Assembly: GCA_038741495.1 (NCBI GenBank)
Contig: JAVYKX010000001.1
Coordinates: 614,918 to 678,917 of the forward strand
Source of the DNA: Thermofilum sp.
Lineage (GTDB): Archaea; Thermoproteota; Thermoprotei; Thermofilales; Thermofilaceae
DNA: 64,000 nt
Direction of reading: 5' to 3'
This document shows positions 27,654 to 36,062 of the stretch, one piece after another. Below the pieces are notes generated by a model, which saw only the letters and a list, made by a program, of their open reading frames with translations, searched no databases and was not told where the DNA came from. Position numbers and translations under genes: made by a program. Within the stretch, counting starts at the first letter, position 1. The number at the start of each line of letters is the position of its first letter.

Positions 27654-27685
27654 GAACCGCTCTCACGCGAGTTTCACCGTAAGTA

Positions 27686-27737
27686 ACTTGTCAATCCTCT
27701 GACAAGTAATATATAAGTCATTGTCTGACAACAGACA
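27686..27737 (+). promoter_or_regulatory. Promoter flanked by two related inverted repeats
   Basis: ACTTGTCA-atcctc-TGACAAGT (27686-27707) has perfect 8-bp arms. It is followed by AATATATAAG (27708-27716), the TATA box, and then by TTGTC-T-GACAA (27721-27731), which is also part of a second perfect repeat TGTCTG-ACAA-CAGACA (27722-27737). Both sites share TTGTC/GACAA half sites and bracket the box, and GTG 27741 lies 29 bases after the box centre. A dimeric regulator binding both would close the promoter. Confidence 0.75.
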
Positions 27738-27740
27738 TTC

Positions 27741-28940
27741 GTGGCGGCCGTGGAGAGCTTGGCTTACGCGCAGAACCCGTGGTGGGAGTGGAGTGACTGG
27801 TTTTCAAGGGATCGAGACTTGCGAAGCTACGAGAGAATGAGGGTTAAGTGGAGGCCCGGGTGGCTGAGCAGCATCTCGCTAGAGCCCTTCTCGCTCAACT
27901 TTATCGTGGGGCCTAGGCAGGTTGGGAAGACCACCGGGGTGAAGATCCTGGTTTCAGAGCTCTTAAGGGAGCGGGACCCATTCTCGGTTTTCTACTTTAA
28001 CTGCGACCTAGCGGTCGACGCGAGAGAGCTGAGGAGGGTGCTCGACCTCTACCGCGGCTTGAAGCAAGCTCACGGAGTGAAGTCTTCGGTAGTGATCCTC
28101 GACGAGGTGACTGGGCTGGAAGACTGGTGGAGAGTGGTGAAAGGCTACATCGATCTCGGCTACTTCGACGAGGACGTCTTGATCCTGCTGGGCTCCGCCT
28201 CGTTCAGGATCAGGGCGTTCGCCGAGGCCTTCCCCGGAAGGAGAGGGAAGGGCGTGACAGTGGAGGTGCTCCCCCTCGCTTTCCATGAGTACGTGTCCGC
28301 GCACGGGGTGGAGCCGAGAGCCAGCGAAGCCAGCCGGGTTTCCAGCCTCTTTAAAAGGTACTTGGAGACGGGAGGCTTCCCCAGGAGCATCAACGGAGAC
28401 GAGAAGTTTGCGGAAGACCTTGTGGCCAGCGTTGAGCGGGACGCCGTCAAGGCGGGGAGGAATCCGAAGCTCTTGAGGCTCGTGGCGCGGGAGCTGATCG
28501 CGAAAGCTCCCTCCGCGCTGAGCTTCAACGCGGTTGCGGGGGAGCTGGGAGTGTCCCACAACACTGTCCACGAGTACGTGAAGCTGCTAGAGGACATGTT
28601 CCTCGTCTCCACAGCCTACATGAAGCACGGGGACCGTGTGCTCTACCGGCGCGAGAAGAAGATCTTCTTCCGGGACCCTTTCGCGGCCCGAGCCTTCGCC
28701 TCCCTGCTGGGCGTCGAGGCCTCGCGGGCAGCGCTCCTCGAGTGGGTCGTGCAGGAGCACGTACTCCGGAAGTTTGGCGAAGTGTACTTCTGGCACAACG
28801 GCTACGAAGTGGACGTGATCGCCGGGAACCTGAAGCTCGAAGTCAAGACGGGGAAGCCGCACAGGAGGTACCCGAGAAGCGTCACCGTCCTCTCGGAGGA
28901 GAGCATACCCGCATTCCTCCTCGAGCTAGCGAGGAGCTAG
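27741..28940 (+). CDS. AAA-type ATPase with DUF4143 domain
   Basis: A 399-residue protein. The P-loop domain (residues 40-210) has Walker A GPRQVGKTTG and Walker B VVILDEVTGLEDW; a helix-turn-helix-like segment (ALSFNAVAGELGVSHNTVHEYVKLLEDMFLV) leads into the C-terminal DUF4143 domain, whose EVDVIAGNLKLEVKTG is a PD-(D/E)XK-like nuclease core (D-x-n-E-x-K). Many archaea carry families of such ATPases; their function is not settled, and links to mobile elements or defence have been proposed. It is a single gene with its own elaborate operator. The TATA and start spacing indicates a leaderless mRNA. Confidence 0.9.
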   Translation: MAAVESLAYAQNPWWEWSDWFSRDRDLRSYERMRVKWRPGWLSSISLEPFSLNFIVGPRQVGKTTGVKILVSELLRERDPFSVFYFNCDLAVDARELRRVLDLYRGLKQAHGVKSSVVILDEVTGLEDWWRVVKGYIDLGYFDEDVLILLGSASFRIRAFAEAFPGRRGKGVTVEVLPLAFHEYVSAHGVEPRASEASRVSSLFKRYLETGGFPRSINGDEKFAEDLVASVERDAVKAGRNPKLLRLVARELIAKAPSALSFNAVAGELGVSHNTVHEYVKLLEDMFLVSTAYMKHGDRVLYRREKKIFFRDPFAARAFASLLGVEASRAALLEWVVQEHVLRKFGEVYFWHNGYEVDVIAGNLKLEVKTGKPHRRYPRSVTVLSEESIPAFLLELARS

Positions 28941-28992
28941 TTCCCCGCCTTCGTCGCCCCCCGGCCTCGCCCCTCCGGGGGAGCTCTCCGAG

Positions 28993-30297
28993 TTAAACCA
29001 GCTTCTTCGCCAGCCTGCGGGCGCCGAGGATTCGCCACGCGGCGTAGGCCATCACCGCTCTACCGTACATGTCCGTGACCTGAGTGGCCCAGGCTCCGGG
29101 CGCACCGTAGAAGAGCGAGAGAAGCTGAGCGGGCACCGCTCTGAGCGCTATCACGGACACGCTGCTGATGAGTAGCGGGAGCCACACGCTGCCCATCCCC
29201 CTGATCGCCCCGAAGAGGGCTGAGCTCGCGCCGAGACCTACCTCGCTCGCAGCGGCGAAGAGCAAGTACACTGTGGTGAGCTCGGCGATCTTCGCGTCTT
29301 CTGTGAAGAAGTAGCCCACAAAGGGTGATGAAGCTGCGAGGAGGAGTGCTGCGAAGCTCATCCAGAGAGTGCCGATCCTAGCGCTCTCCAAAGTCACGCG
29401 GGCCGCTTCCCGCGGGTTGTCGGCCCCCGTCCTCCTCCCCGCCTCGACCAGCGCGGCCATGCTGATAGCGAAGCTAGGCTGAATCACTAGATTCTCGATA
29501 GTCAACCCGATGTTGTGGGCAGCAAGAGCCTGGGTTCCGCCGCGCGCGACAGCGTTAATGTACACGTTGTGCGCAGCGCTCGCCACTAACCGCTCAGCTG
29601 CGGTTGGCAAACCTACGAGGAGCGTCCTAGCAGCCAGCGAGGAGGGTAGGGCCAGCTTCACCGCTAGGGGCGGCGGCCACACGAGATAAACTGCAAGGCC
29701 AGAGTAGCTCGCAAGGCTGGAAGCGAGCCCAGTGCCCACCACGCCGAGGACCTCCGGCTTCGCGAGCACCGGGATCGCGGCAGCCCCCACAGCTGTGCTG
29801 ATAGCAGAGCCTACTGCAGGCGGCCAGGGGCGCTCCGCGCTCCGGTACACCGACGACAGGACAGCGTTGACAGCCATCGCGGGAAGCGAGAGCATCCGCA
29901 CCACGGCGTAGCGGTACCCTTCCAGCACGACCCCCGGGTTACCCTGAGAGAGGAGGGCGAGGTAGCTCCGCAGCCAGAGCGGCGCAGTTCCCGCTAGAGC
30001 TAGCGAGAAAAGCACCGCTGCCGCCAGCGTCTCCCCAGCCGCGCGAGAGGCGACGTCGTGCTTCCCCGCGCCGAGAGCCTGTGAAGCGACAACGCTGACA
30101 CCGCCGACGAAAACTGAAAACGCTGCGTTGATGAGGAAGAAGAGGTAGCCCGAGAGCCCTACAGCGGCGGTCGCCTCTGTCGAGATCCGGGTGACAGCCC
30201 ACAAGCTGATCAGACTGAGCAGAGAGTCCGCCAGCACCCCGAGAGTGATAGGCAGCGCGAGCTTCGCGACGCTGGAGCTCACAGAGCCGTTAAGCAC
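28993..30297 (-). CDS. MATE-family multidrug efflux transporter
   Basis: A 434-residue, 12-helix transporter of the MATE family, which exports cationic compounds using Na+ or H+ gradients. Two homologous halves are visible: the first with ISLWAVTRISTEATAAVGLSGYLFFL and FVGGVSVVASQALGAGK, the second with AAHNIGLTIENLVIQPSFAISMAALVEAG. The GTG start at 30297 follows the stop of the upstream cysteine-cluster gene by only nine bases, so the two form one operon. Confidence 0.9.
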   Translation of the reverse strand: MLNGSVSSSVAKLALPITLGVLADSLLSLISLWAVTRISTEATAAVGLSGYLFFLINAAFSVFVGGVSVVASQALGAGKHDVASRAAGETLAAAVLFSLALAGTAPLWLRSYLALLSQGNPGVVLEGYRYAVVRMLSLPAMAVNAVLSSVYRSAERPWPPAVGSAISTAVGAAAIPVLAKPEVLGVVGTGLASSLASYSGLAVYLVWPPPLAVKLALPSSLAARTLLVGLPTAAERLVASAAHNVYINAVARGGTQALAAHNIGLTIENLVIQPSFAISMAALVEAGRRTGADNPREAARVTLESARIGTLWMSFAALLLAASSPFVGYFFTEDAKIAELTTVYLLFAAASEVGLGASSALFGAIRGMGSVWLPLLISSVSVIALRAVPAQLLSLFYGAPGAWATQVTDMYGRAVMAYAAWRILGARRLAKKLV

Positions 30298-30306
30298 ACC
30301 GCAGGG

Positions 30307-30720
30307 TTAAATTTCTTGAAGCTTGTCTCCGCTAGCCCATGCTCGCTTCACCCTCTCGTAGAACTCGAGAACCTTCGCCGCCAGCCTGTCCGCAGAATCC
30401 CTGGAAACCTCGAAGGCCTTCGGGCACGCGGGGTCTACGCGCACCCAAAGCCCATCGTGGATTAGCGGGTAGAGCCTGCACGCCTCCGGCCTGGCGCGGT
30501 ATATCCTGCACGCGCCCGTCGCGGGATCCAGGAAGAAGCAGCGCCCCTCCACGAGCTTCAGCACAGGGACACCGAACCTGCGCTCGACAACTTCCTCGAG
30601 CGCGAAACCCTCCCTGCTAAGCCTCTCCAAGTCTTCCGGGGTTAGCGGGACGATAGCCTTCACGCAGCACTTCCCACAGAAGCGGCTGCCGATCCAGCAG
30701 TCGACCGGCAGCTCAGCCAT
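30307..30720 (-). CDS. YkgJ-type CxxxCxxC metal- or Fe-S-binding protein (UPF0153)
   Basis: A 137-residue protein of the putative zinc- or iron-chelating family. Cysteines occur in FCGKCCVKAIVPLT, VEGRCFFLDPATGACRIYRARPEACRLYP, which is the standard family arrangement. The function of the family is unknown; Fe-S binding has been suggested. The ATG at 30720 lies about 30 bases after a GCTTTAAGG box. First gene of an operon with the MATE transporter. Confidence 0.87.
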   Translation of the reverse strand: MAELPVDCWIGSRFCGKCCVKAIVPLTPEDLERLSREGFALEEVVERRFGVPVLKLVEGRCFFLDPATGACRIYRARPEACRLYPLIHDGLWVRVDPACPKAFEVSRDSADRLAAKVLEFYERVKRAWASGDKLQEI

Positions 30721-30904
30721 CCGAAGGGGATGGCGCGGCTAACGCCCCCTTAAAGCTTGTGCGCCTCACGCCAACTTTAAAGCGGGTTTCCCCAGGCAAG
30801 TCTCGGGGGATGACGACTTTGCCGAGTGTTGAGAGGTGAAAGACCATTCATGAACCGACCCCTGCCTGCTCGAAGAATCTATCAGCGCGTGGCGAGAGAA
30901 GCGG

Positions 30905-30915
30905 AAGAAAAAGAA
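30905..30915 (-). terminator. T-rich terminator after the small secreted protein gene
   Basis: Minus strand reads TTCTTTTTCTTCC about 35 bases past the stop at 30949. Confidence 0.4.
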
Positions 30916-30948
30916 GAGGTTTTAAGGATACTAGCCGCGCGCTTAAAG

Positions 30949-31443
30949 CTACTCTTTGGTGACTACGGTTTTCGAGAAAGTAACTATCTTCAAGACCTTA
31001 CCCTGCTCCACGTCCACGAGAACTGTCGCGTAGCCGGAGGACCCCTTCAGGACGACCACGGCCTGCTTAGCCTTCAGGGTGATATCGCCCGTCCCCTGCA
31101 CCCTAGCGGTGATCAAAGGCTTGATCGCGGTCACGTTGAACCCCTGCTGCAGCAGCTTCGAGGCATCGGGGTCGCTCTGCAGGATGGAGAGCACTCTGCT
31201 CTCGTACTCGCTGCTCACCTCCACCCAGCGCCAGTACCCTCTAGGCGCGAAGCCCTTGCCCACACCCCTCGGGAACCCGGCGGTGGCGTTGGGGCAGGGG
31301 CAGCACGGCGCCTGGTAGCCTCCCTGCTGAAGCGGCTGAGCGGTGAGCTTGTTCGCGGCAAGGGCGCCGGCGAGCACGGGGATGGTAACTGCGATGGCGA
31401 TTGCAGCAGCGATAGCAGCTACCAAGATCCAGGTTGCCTTCAT
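30949..31443 (-). CDS. Small exported protein with CCPC segment
   Basis: A 164-residue protein with an N-terminal signal helix (MKATWILVAAIAAAIAIAVT), an Ala/Gly/Pro linker containing APCCPCPNA, and a C-terminal alpha+beta domain (residues 75-164) with ITARVQGTGDITLKAKQAVV and YATVLVDVEQGKVLKIVT, reminiscent of PepSY-like folds. Not assigned to a family. The two close cysteine pairs could bind metal or form disulfides outside the cell. A perfect repeat CTTTTT-C-AAAAAG (31470-31482) lies at its promoter. A long plus-strand open frame across this gene is judged to be a shadow. Confidence 0.75.
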   Translation of the reverse strand: MKATWILVAAIAAAIAIAVTIPVLAGALAANKLTAQPLQQGGYQAPCCPCPNATAGFPRGVGKGFAPRGYWRWVEVSSEYESRVLSILQSDPDASKLLQQGFNVTAIKPLITARVQGTGDITLKAKQAVVVLKGSSGYATVLVDVEQGKVLKIVTFSKTVVTKE

Positions 31444-31535
31444 GGCTGGTCACAGGTAGTGCGGAGCCCCTTTTTCAAAAAGCATGTGGACTTTTGTTCT
31501 ACGAAATAGCCTCTAGGCCCGCGAGCCTCCTAGAG

Positions 31536-32789
31536 CTACTCGAGTATGCCGAGTCTCTTCCTGAAGTACTCGTCCACCTTCCTCTTAACCTCCTCGGGGA
31601 TTTCGCGCTCGAAGGGCAGCTCCTCCGCGTCGGCCACCTCCCTTACTAGCTCGAGAGCCAGGAAGCCGGGCAGCTCGAAGGCGAGGGGGTGGAGGAGGTC
31701 TGGGGAGTCGTCAACCGTGTGTATGCCGTAGCCGGCGCCGCTAGACCTGTAAATATTCACAGAGGGTACCTCGTGCCTCGCGAAGCTCGCGCTATCGCTG
31801 GACATGACGTCCTCGCTCACATCCACCTTTACTCCCAGCCTGCGCGCCAGGGACTCCGCGTAGTGCCTCAAGCTCTTCGACCCCGTCACGATGATGCTCG
31901 TCGAGCCGAAAGCGGCACCGTGAACATCCAGGTTCAATACCAGGACAGCGTTCCTCAACGCGTCTTTCACGCGCTCCACGTGCGCCTGCGAGCCGCGGAG
32001 ACCCAGCTCCTCGCCGCTGAACAGCGCGAACCTCACAGTGCGCTTGCACTCAACCCCTCTCAGCGCCTTCGCGAGGGCTAGAACCAGCGCAGAGCCCGCA
32101 GCGTTGTCCAACGCTCCCTGCACCCCGTACACGCTGTCCAGGTGCGCAACCACGTACACTACCTCCTCCGGGTACTTCCACCCCCTCTTCTCCGCGATCA
32201 AGTTCTGCGCCTCCGCGTCCCGGTACTCCTGGAGGAGGGTTAACCTCACCCTCCTAGCTTCCAGCAAGCTCAGCGCATCCCTGTACTTCACGTACACCGC
32301 CGGCAAGCTACCGTACCTCTCCCTCCACTCGTAAGGCACATCCACCCTGCTCAGCCCGCGAACCGGGGAGCTCTCCGCAATCACCAGCCCAGCAGCCTTC
32401 CCGGCGAGCTTCCTCCACCTATCCTTCTCGGGCCTGGCCGAGGCCAGCCCGATCCAGCCACTCCCCGCCGGCACGACCGCCGCGTCCCCACGCTCGATGT
32501 AAGCGAGCTCACCCTCCACTCCATCCTCACCCGTCTCCCCGCTGAAGCCGACCGCCGAGCACGGCACAAAACCCGCCGGAGGATCCACGACCTCTAAGCT
32601 AGCTGCGAGAACCTCGAAGACCTTCACCGTGAACGGCTCGAAGCTCACCTCGTACCCCATGCTCCTGAGCTCCGCGGCTGCCAGCTCTCTAGCTGTGCGC
32701 TCCCCCTCGCTCCCCGTGAAGCGCGGGTGGGAAGCAAGCCTCCTCGCTACCTCGTACGCGTACGCTGCCTCGCTGAAAAGCCCGAGCAT
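31536..32789 (-). CDS. M28-family zinc aminopeptidase
   Basis: A 417-residue metallopeptidase. Zinc and catalytic residues appear in order: VAHLDSVYGVQGALDNAAG (His, Asp), FALFSGEELGLRGS (Glu general base and Glu ligand), LNLDVHG (Asp), and YGIHTVDDSPDLL (His). Residues about 95-190 are the inserted PA-like domain. No signal peptide is visible, so it probably trims peptides in the cytoplasm. The ATG at 32789 follows a CTTAAAGC box by about 25 bases, located at the very end of the next gene upstream, which ends 24 bases before. Confidence 0.9.
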   Translation of the reverse strand: MLGLFSEAAYAYEVARRLASHPRFTGSEGERTARELAAAELRSMGYEVSFEPFTVKVFEVLAASLEVVDPPAGFVPCSAVGFSGETGEDGVEGELAYIERGDAAVVPAGSGWIGLASARPEKDRWRKLAGKAAGLVIAESSPVRGLSRVDVPYEWRERYGSLPAVYVKYRDALSLLEARRVRLTLLQEYRDAEAQNLIAEKRGWKYPEEVVYVVAHLDSVYGVQGALDNAAGSALVLALAKALRGVECKRTVRFALFSGEELGLRGSQAHVERVKDALRNAVLVLNLDVHGAAFGSTSIIVTGSKSLRHYAESLARRLGVKVDVSEDVMSSDSASFARHEVPSVNIYRSSGAGYGIHTVDDSPDLLHPLAFELPGFLALELVREVADAEELPFEREIPEEVKRKVDEYFRKRLGILE

Positions 32790-32812
32790 GCGGAGTGCTT
32801 TACGAGACTGCT

Positions 32813-34168
32813 TTAAGCGTTTTTCGCCCCAGCCCCGCTGCCGCTCAGTGATGCAAGCTCCCTTGCGAGCGCCGCGAGCTGGATAGCAGCGTAGTGTGCT
32901 TCGCTCTCCTCCGCCCCCCGGAAGTCCTCTTGGGACACGTACCTCACCTCCGCGTACTTCGCGAGCGCTAGCCTACTCCAGAGCTCGAAAGCGCGCTTAT
33001 CCGCTGTAAGCAGCGTCGCACCCTTCACGAGCTCCGGGTCCACGGAGGGGATCGAGACATCGCACCAGGAGGGAGCGCTCGGGACCCTGCCCGCGTAGGC
33101 CTCGAGAACTTCGTATGCCATGAGCAGGATCTCAGCCTTGAGGGCCCCGCACGGCCCCTTGCTCTCAGCCACCTTGTTGAGAACTTCGGCGTGAACGCAG
33201 TAGGGCAGGAGGATCGAGGGCCCGCCCGGCCTCGCGTAGTTGTGCAAGCCGCGGTAAACCATGTTCGTGTCGACCACATACCTAGCTCCCGGGTCGAGAT
33301 CCAGCACGCTGAAGCCTAGGAACTGGTGTGCTTCCTCAGGCGGATCGCAACTCTTCTTCGCGAGAGCTGTGAGGAGCTTTCCCAGGAACTCTCTCAAGTG
33401 CTTCGGGTTGGGAGGCGGGAAGGACGGGAGGCTGAACGACTCCACCCTAACCTCCCTCCCAGCCTTGAACTCGCGTAAGCGGCATACAGTCAGGGAGGCT
33501 GTAGGAGTCCTCAAGGCTAGCTCGGTTCGCAGCACTCCTTCCTCCACCTTATCACGAAGCTCCAGCGAGAGCGCTGGAACGCTATCGTCGTTCACCCAGC
33601 TCTGAGGCAGGGAGAGGTTCAGCTCCAGGCAGATTTCCGCGATCCGCTTCCTGAGGCGAGGCAGCCCTTTCAACTCCTCGAGGTACTGGCGGGCAGCATC
33701 TGCGTTAAGCTCAGGCCTCCTTGGCGTGGGCGGCGAGCCGAGAAGCTGAACCGGCTGAAGGTAGCGGGGAACATAGGGGTAGAAGAGGCCAGTCCACGGC
33801 CCGAAAGGGAAGAGAACATGAGCTACGTCCGCACCCTCCACGCTGGCGGCGATCGAAAGCGATACCGCTCCGAGGAGCGAGCCCGAGGTTGGGACCGCAA
33901 CTGCCCTCCGGCCTCTGAGCAGCTGCCGCGCAGCTTCAAGCGAGCCCTTAAGGTCGCGGGGCTGCTCCTCGAGCTTCAGGTCCAAGCCAAGCACCCTCCC
34001 CGCGAAGCTCCTAACTTTCTCCGCATCCTGCTTCGCGAAGCGGCTGTAAAGGGCTACCGCCTCTGCGATAGCGAAGCTCTCCGCGAGTCGCGCCACTGAG
34101 GAGGCTGCCGACGCGAAAGTGTAGCTCGGAGAGCCGACGAGAAAAACTGCGAGGTCGTAACCTCTCAC
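32813..34168 (-). CDS. Candidate CARF-like domain fused to PIN nuclease
   Basis: A 451-residue protein. Residues 1-140 have the Rossmann-like order of a CARF sensor: a first strand DLAVFLVGSPSYTF, a second strand around residues 32-42, and AVAVPTSGSLLGAVSLSIAASV (Thr94-Gly96, in the place of the TGGTK loop that contacts cyclic oligoadenylate). Residues about 295-410 are a PIN domain with Asp300 (YVVDTNMVYRG), Glu328 (CVHAEVLNK) and Asp390 (LLTADKRAFELW). The middle 150 residues are unassigned. CARF-nuclease fusions are known effectors of type III CRISPR systems, but no type III genes are here. The CARF call rests on pattern only; the PIN call is firm. Confidence 0.72.
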   Translation of the reverse strand: MRGYDLAVFLVGSPSYTFASAASSVARLAESFAIAEAVALYSRFAKQDAEKVRSFAGRVLGLDLKLEEQPRDLKGSLEAARQLLRGRRAVAVPTSGSLLGAVSLSIAASVEGADVAHVLFPFGPWTGLFYPYVPRYLQPVQLLGSPPTPRRPELNADAARQYLEELKGLPRLRKRIAEICLELNLSLPQSWVNDDSVPALSLELRDKVEEGVLRTELALRTPTASLTVCRLREFKAGREVRVESFSLPSFPPPNPKHLREFLGKLLTALAKKSCDPPEEAHQFLGFSVLDLDPGARYVVDTNMVYRGLHNYARPGGPSILLPYCVHAEVLNKVAESKGPCGALKAEILLMAYEVLEAYAGRVPSAPSWCDVSIPSVDPELVKGATLLTADKRAFELWSRLALAKYAEVRYVSQEDFRGAEESEAHYAAIQLAALARELASLSGSGAGAKNA

Positions 34169-34260
34169 AGGGTTATGCGCACTCTCCGCGTGAAAAGCCT
34201 AACGCTCTTAGAGGTAGAAGCGCGGGAAGAGTTGAAAAGCTGGAGCGCTTTCAGCTCTGC

Positions 34261-35187
34261 GTGGAGCTGAAGCGAGAGCGCCTAGCCGCAGTCTTCCGGG
34301 CGGTGGTCTTCGAGCTGGAGGAGAGCGGTGCTGCGAGAGCGGAGTCGAACCCCAACCTGCTCGGCGAGGTGAAGGTTCGCGTCCACCTTAGAGCTCTCCG
34401 CGTCCGGAAGCTCGGTGTTCTCGTCCAGAGGCTACCAGGGAGCCTGGCGGAGCCCCTCTGGGAGCCAGTCTTCAAGCTCCGCAGAGCTGATGCTGGCGCG
34501 CTGTGCCGCTTCCACGAGGAGGCTGCGGGCGGCGAAGCTTACTGCGAGAAGCCCGCGTCCGGGCCGGGTGGCTACTGCCGGGAGCACGCCGCCAGCTGGA
34601 AGGCTCTCTACGAGAGGTGCGCGCAGGGCGATGACGAGGCGTGCGCTGAAGCCGGTGGCGCAGCTGAGGGGGAGTTCGCGGTGTATGCGCTCGACTACGG
34701 TGGGATGAGGCTGAAAGTAGGCCTCACGCAGCTGCATCGCTTCCTCTGGAGGGCTGCTGAGCAGCCGCACGTCTCAGCGGCGGCTCTGGCTTCAGGCGGG
34801 CTGCTCCGCATGAGAGAGCTCGAGAAGGAGCTGGGGAGGAGGCTGGGGGCCACAGAGGGGGCTGGGGCGAGGCTCGACGACAGGCTGCAAAGCTCTGCGA
34901 GGGCTTTAACGCTCAGCCCTCTGGAGGCTGCTAAGAGGCTCGCCAACATGCTGGCAGGCATCGGGCTCGAAGGCTCTTTCGAAGCGCTGCAGGTGAAGCC
35001 GAGGCTCCTTAACCCGCGGGAGTTCCTGGCGGAGCACTGCCCCCTCAGCAGCCTCGCTGGGCGGAGGCTCAGGCTCCTGGATTACTGGGCCGGTATTCTC
35101 GCTTTCGAGGACGTAGATAGCGGAGAGAGGCTTCTGCTGGAGAAGTGGCAGCTTCTCCACCGGCTGGTAACTGTGGATTTAGCTTAA
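34261..35187 (+). CDS. DUF2797 protein with zinc-binding cluster
   Basis: A 308-residue member of the DUF2797 family, function unknown. A Cys/His cluster occurs in the first half (GALCRFHEEA, AYCEK, GYCREH). It is followed by FAVYALDYGGMRLKVGLTQLHRFLWRAAEQPH, a strand-loop motif resembling a GIY-YIG nuclease core (V-Y and K-V-G-x-T with a downstream Arg). The GTG at 34261 is the first in-frame start. It is divergent from the CARF-PIN gene with a 92-base gap, so shared control is possible. It may be a nucleic-acid-binding enzyme, but that is inference. Confidence 0.8.
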   Translation: MELKRERLAAVFRAVVFELEESGAARAESNPNLLGEVKVRVHLRALRVRKLGVLVQRLPGSLAEPLWEPVFKLRRADAGALCRFHEEAAGGEAYCEKPASGPGGYCREHAASWKALYERCAQGDDEACAEAGGAAEGEFAVYALDYGGMRLKVGLTQLHRFLWRAAEQPHVSAAALASGGLLRMRELEKELGRRLGATEGAGARLDDRLQSSARALTLSPLEAAKRLANMLAGIGLEGSFEALQVKPRLLNPREFLAEHCPLSSLAGRRLRLLDYWAGILAFEDVDSGERLLLEKWQLLHRLVTVDLA

Positions 35188-35321
35188 GGCGCGGCGCTCT
35201 GCGCCTTCCTGGCTCGTCTTCCCGCTTTCAAAGGCGCTTTGAAGTGGTTAGAGCACGCTCAGCGGTAGTCCACTGCTGCGCTCGGGAAGGAGCAGGGGCG
35301 CCCGTCCGGGAGCTTCCGCGC

Positions 35322-35349
35322 TGCAATGTATATATGTCATTACATTGCA
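35322..35349 (+). promoter_or_regulatory. VapBC promoter with 9-bp inverted repeat around the TATA box
   Basis: Arms TGCAATGTA (35322-35330) and TACATTGCA (35341-35349) are perfect complements with a 10-bp spacer. The TATA box GTATATATG sits inside the left arm and spacer, centred near 35331, 28 bases before GTG 35359. This is a textbook layout for autorepression by an RHH antitoxin. Confidence 0.75.
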
Positions 35350-35358
35350 TTACGGGTT

Positions 35359-35598
35359 GTGCCCTTGGTTACTGTCCGCGTGAGCGAGGAGCTTAAAAAG
35401 CGCATGAGCGAGGCTAGGCACATTAACTGGAGCGAAGTTGTGAGGCGGGCGATACTCGACGCTCTCGAGGGCGGGGGAGAAAGGAACCTTGCCAAGGCTG
35501 TCCTCCTCAACGAGCGGAACGTGGTAGTGCCTGACGAGGGGTTTGACAGCGTAGAGGTGATTCGGGCATGGAGGGAGAAGATCCAGCGGAGGTGGTAG
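35359..35598 (+). CDS. RHH antitoxin, VapB-like
   Basis: A 79-residue protein: LVTVRVSEELKKRM strand and helix, then INWSEVVRRAILDAL, the RHH core; the remaining 40 residues (NLAKAVLLNERNVV...) form the toxin-binding tail. GTG 35359 is preferred to the longer open frame (from 35326), which starts inside the TATA box. The tail overlaps the VapC gene by 31 bases. Confidence 0.88.
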   Translation: MPLVTVRVSEELKKRMSEARHINWSEVVRRAILDALEGGGERNLAKAVLLNERNVVVPDEGFDSVEVIRAWREKIQRRW

Positions 35599-36023
35599 TT
35601 GACGCCTCTGTCGTAGCGAAATGGTTTATTGCCGAGAAGGGTCGCGAGAAAGCGGTTAAGCTCAGAGACGACTATGTGGACGGCAAGGTTAGGCTGCACG
35701 CGCCGGCGCTCATGCCTTTCGAAGTGCTGAACGCTGTCAGGTTTAGCAGGCGCGACGTGAAAGCTGATGTGCTCAAAGCCGTGGCTGAAAGCCTAGCGCT
35801 CTACGGTATACGGCTTCACCAGCTCAGCGGTAGGTACGCTGAGCTCGTGGTGGAGGTAGCGCTAGAGAACGGTATAACTATCTACGACGCTAGCTACGTC
35901 GCGCTAGCTAAGTACCTCGGTGCTGTGCTCTACACTGCTGACCAAAAACTCATCGAGAGCTTGAACAGCGAGTACAGGGTACTAGTGAAGAGCATCGGAG
36001 AGTATGGGGAGACTCTCGGCTAG
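35568..36023 (+). CDS. PIN-domain toxin, VapC-like
   Basis: A 151-residue VapC ribonuclease. Acidic site: VVVDASVVAKWF (Asp), MPFEVLNAVRF (Glu), ITIYDASYVALA (Asp) and LYTADQKLI (Asp). This is the common VapC pattern with the VVDASV-KWF start. ATG 35568. It ends convergently with acetyl-CoA synthetase. Confidence 0.92.
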   Translation: MEGEDPAEVVVDASVVAKWFIAEKGREKAVKLRDDYVDGKVRLHAPALMPFEVLNAVRFSRRDVKADVLKAVAESLALYGIRLHQLSGRYAELVVEVALENGITIYDASYVALAKYLGAVLYTADQKLIESLNSEYRVLVKSIGEYGETLG

Positions 36024-36041
36024 CTCTACAGGCGAGAAGGG

Positions 36042-36047
36042 AAAAAA
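36042..36047 (-). terminator. Oligo-T terminator after acetyl-CoA synthetase
   Basis: Minus strand reads TTTCTTTTTTCCC 15-20 bases past the stop at 36063. Confidence 0.5.
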
Positions 36048-36062
36048 GAAAGTTGCAGAGAG

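Noticed and set aside
30810-30839. Nine-codon reading frame (ATG to TGA) behind an ACTTTAAAG box
   Set aside because: Too short to support as a leader peptide, and no downstream plus-strand gene exists to be controlled.
30826-31509. Plus-strand open frame of 227 codons
   Set aside because: It runs opposite to a gene with a clear signal peptide and domain; its translation shows no family pattern beyond the first 40 residues.
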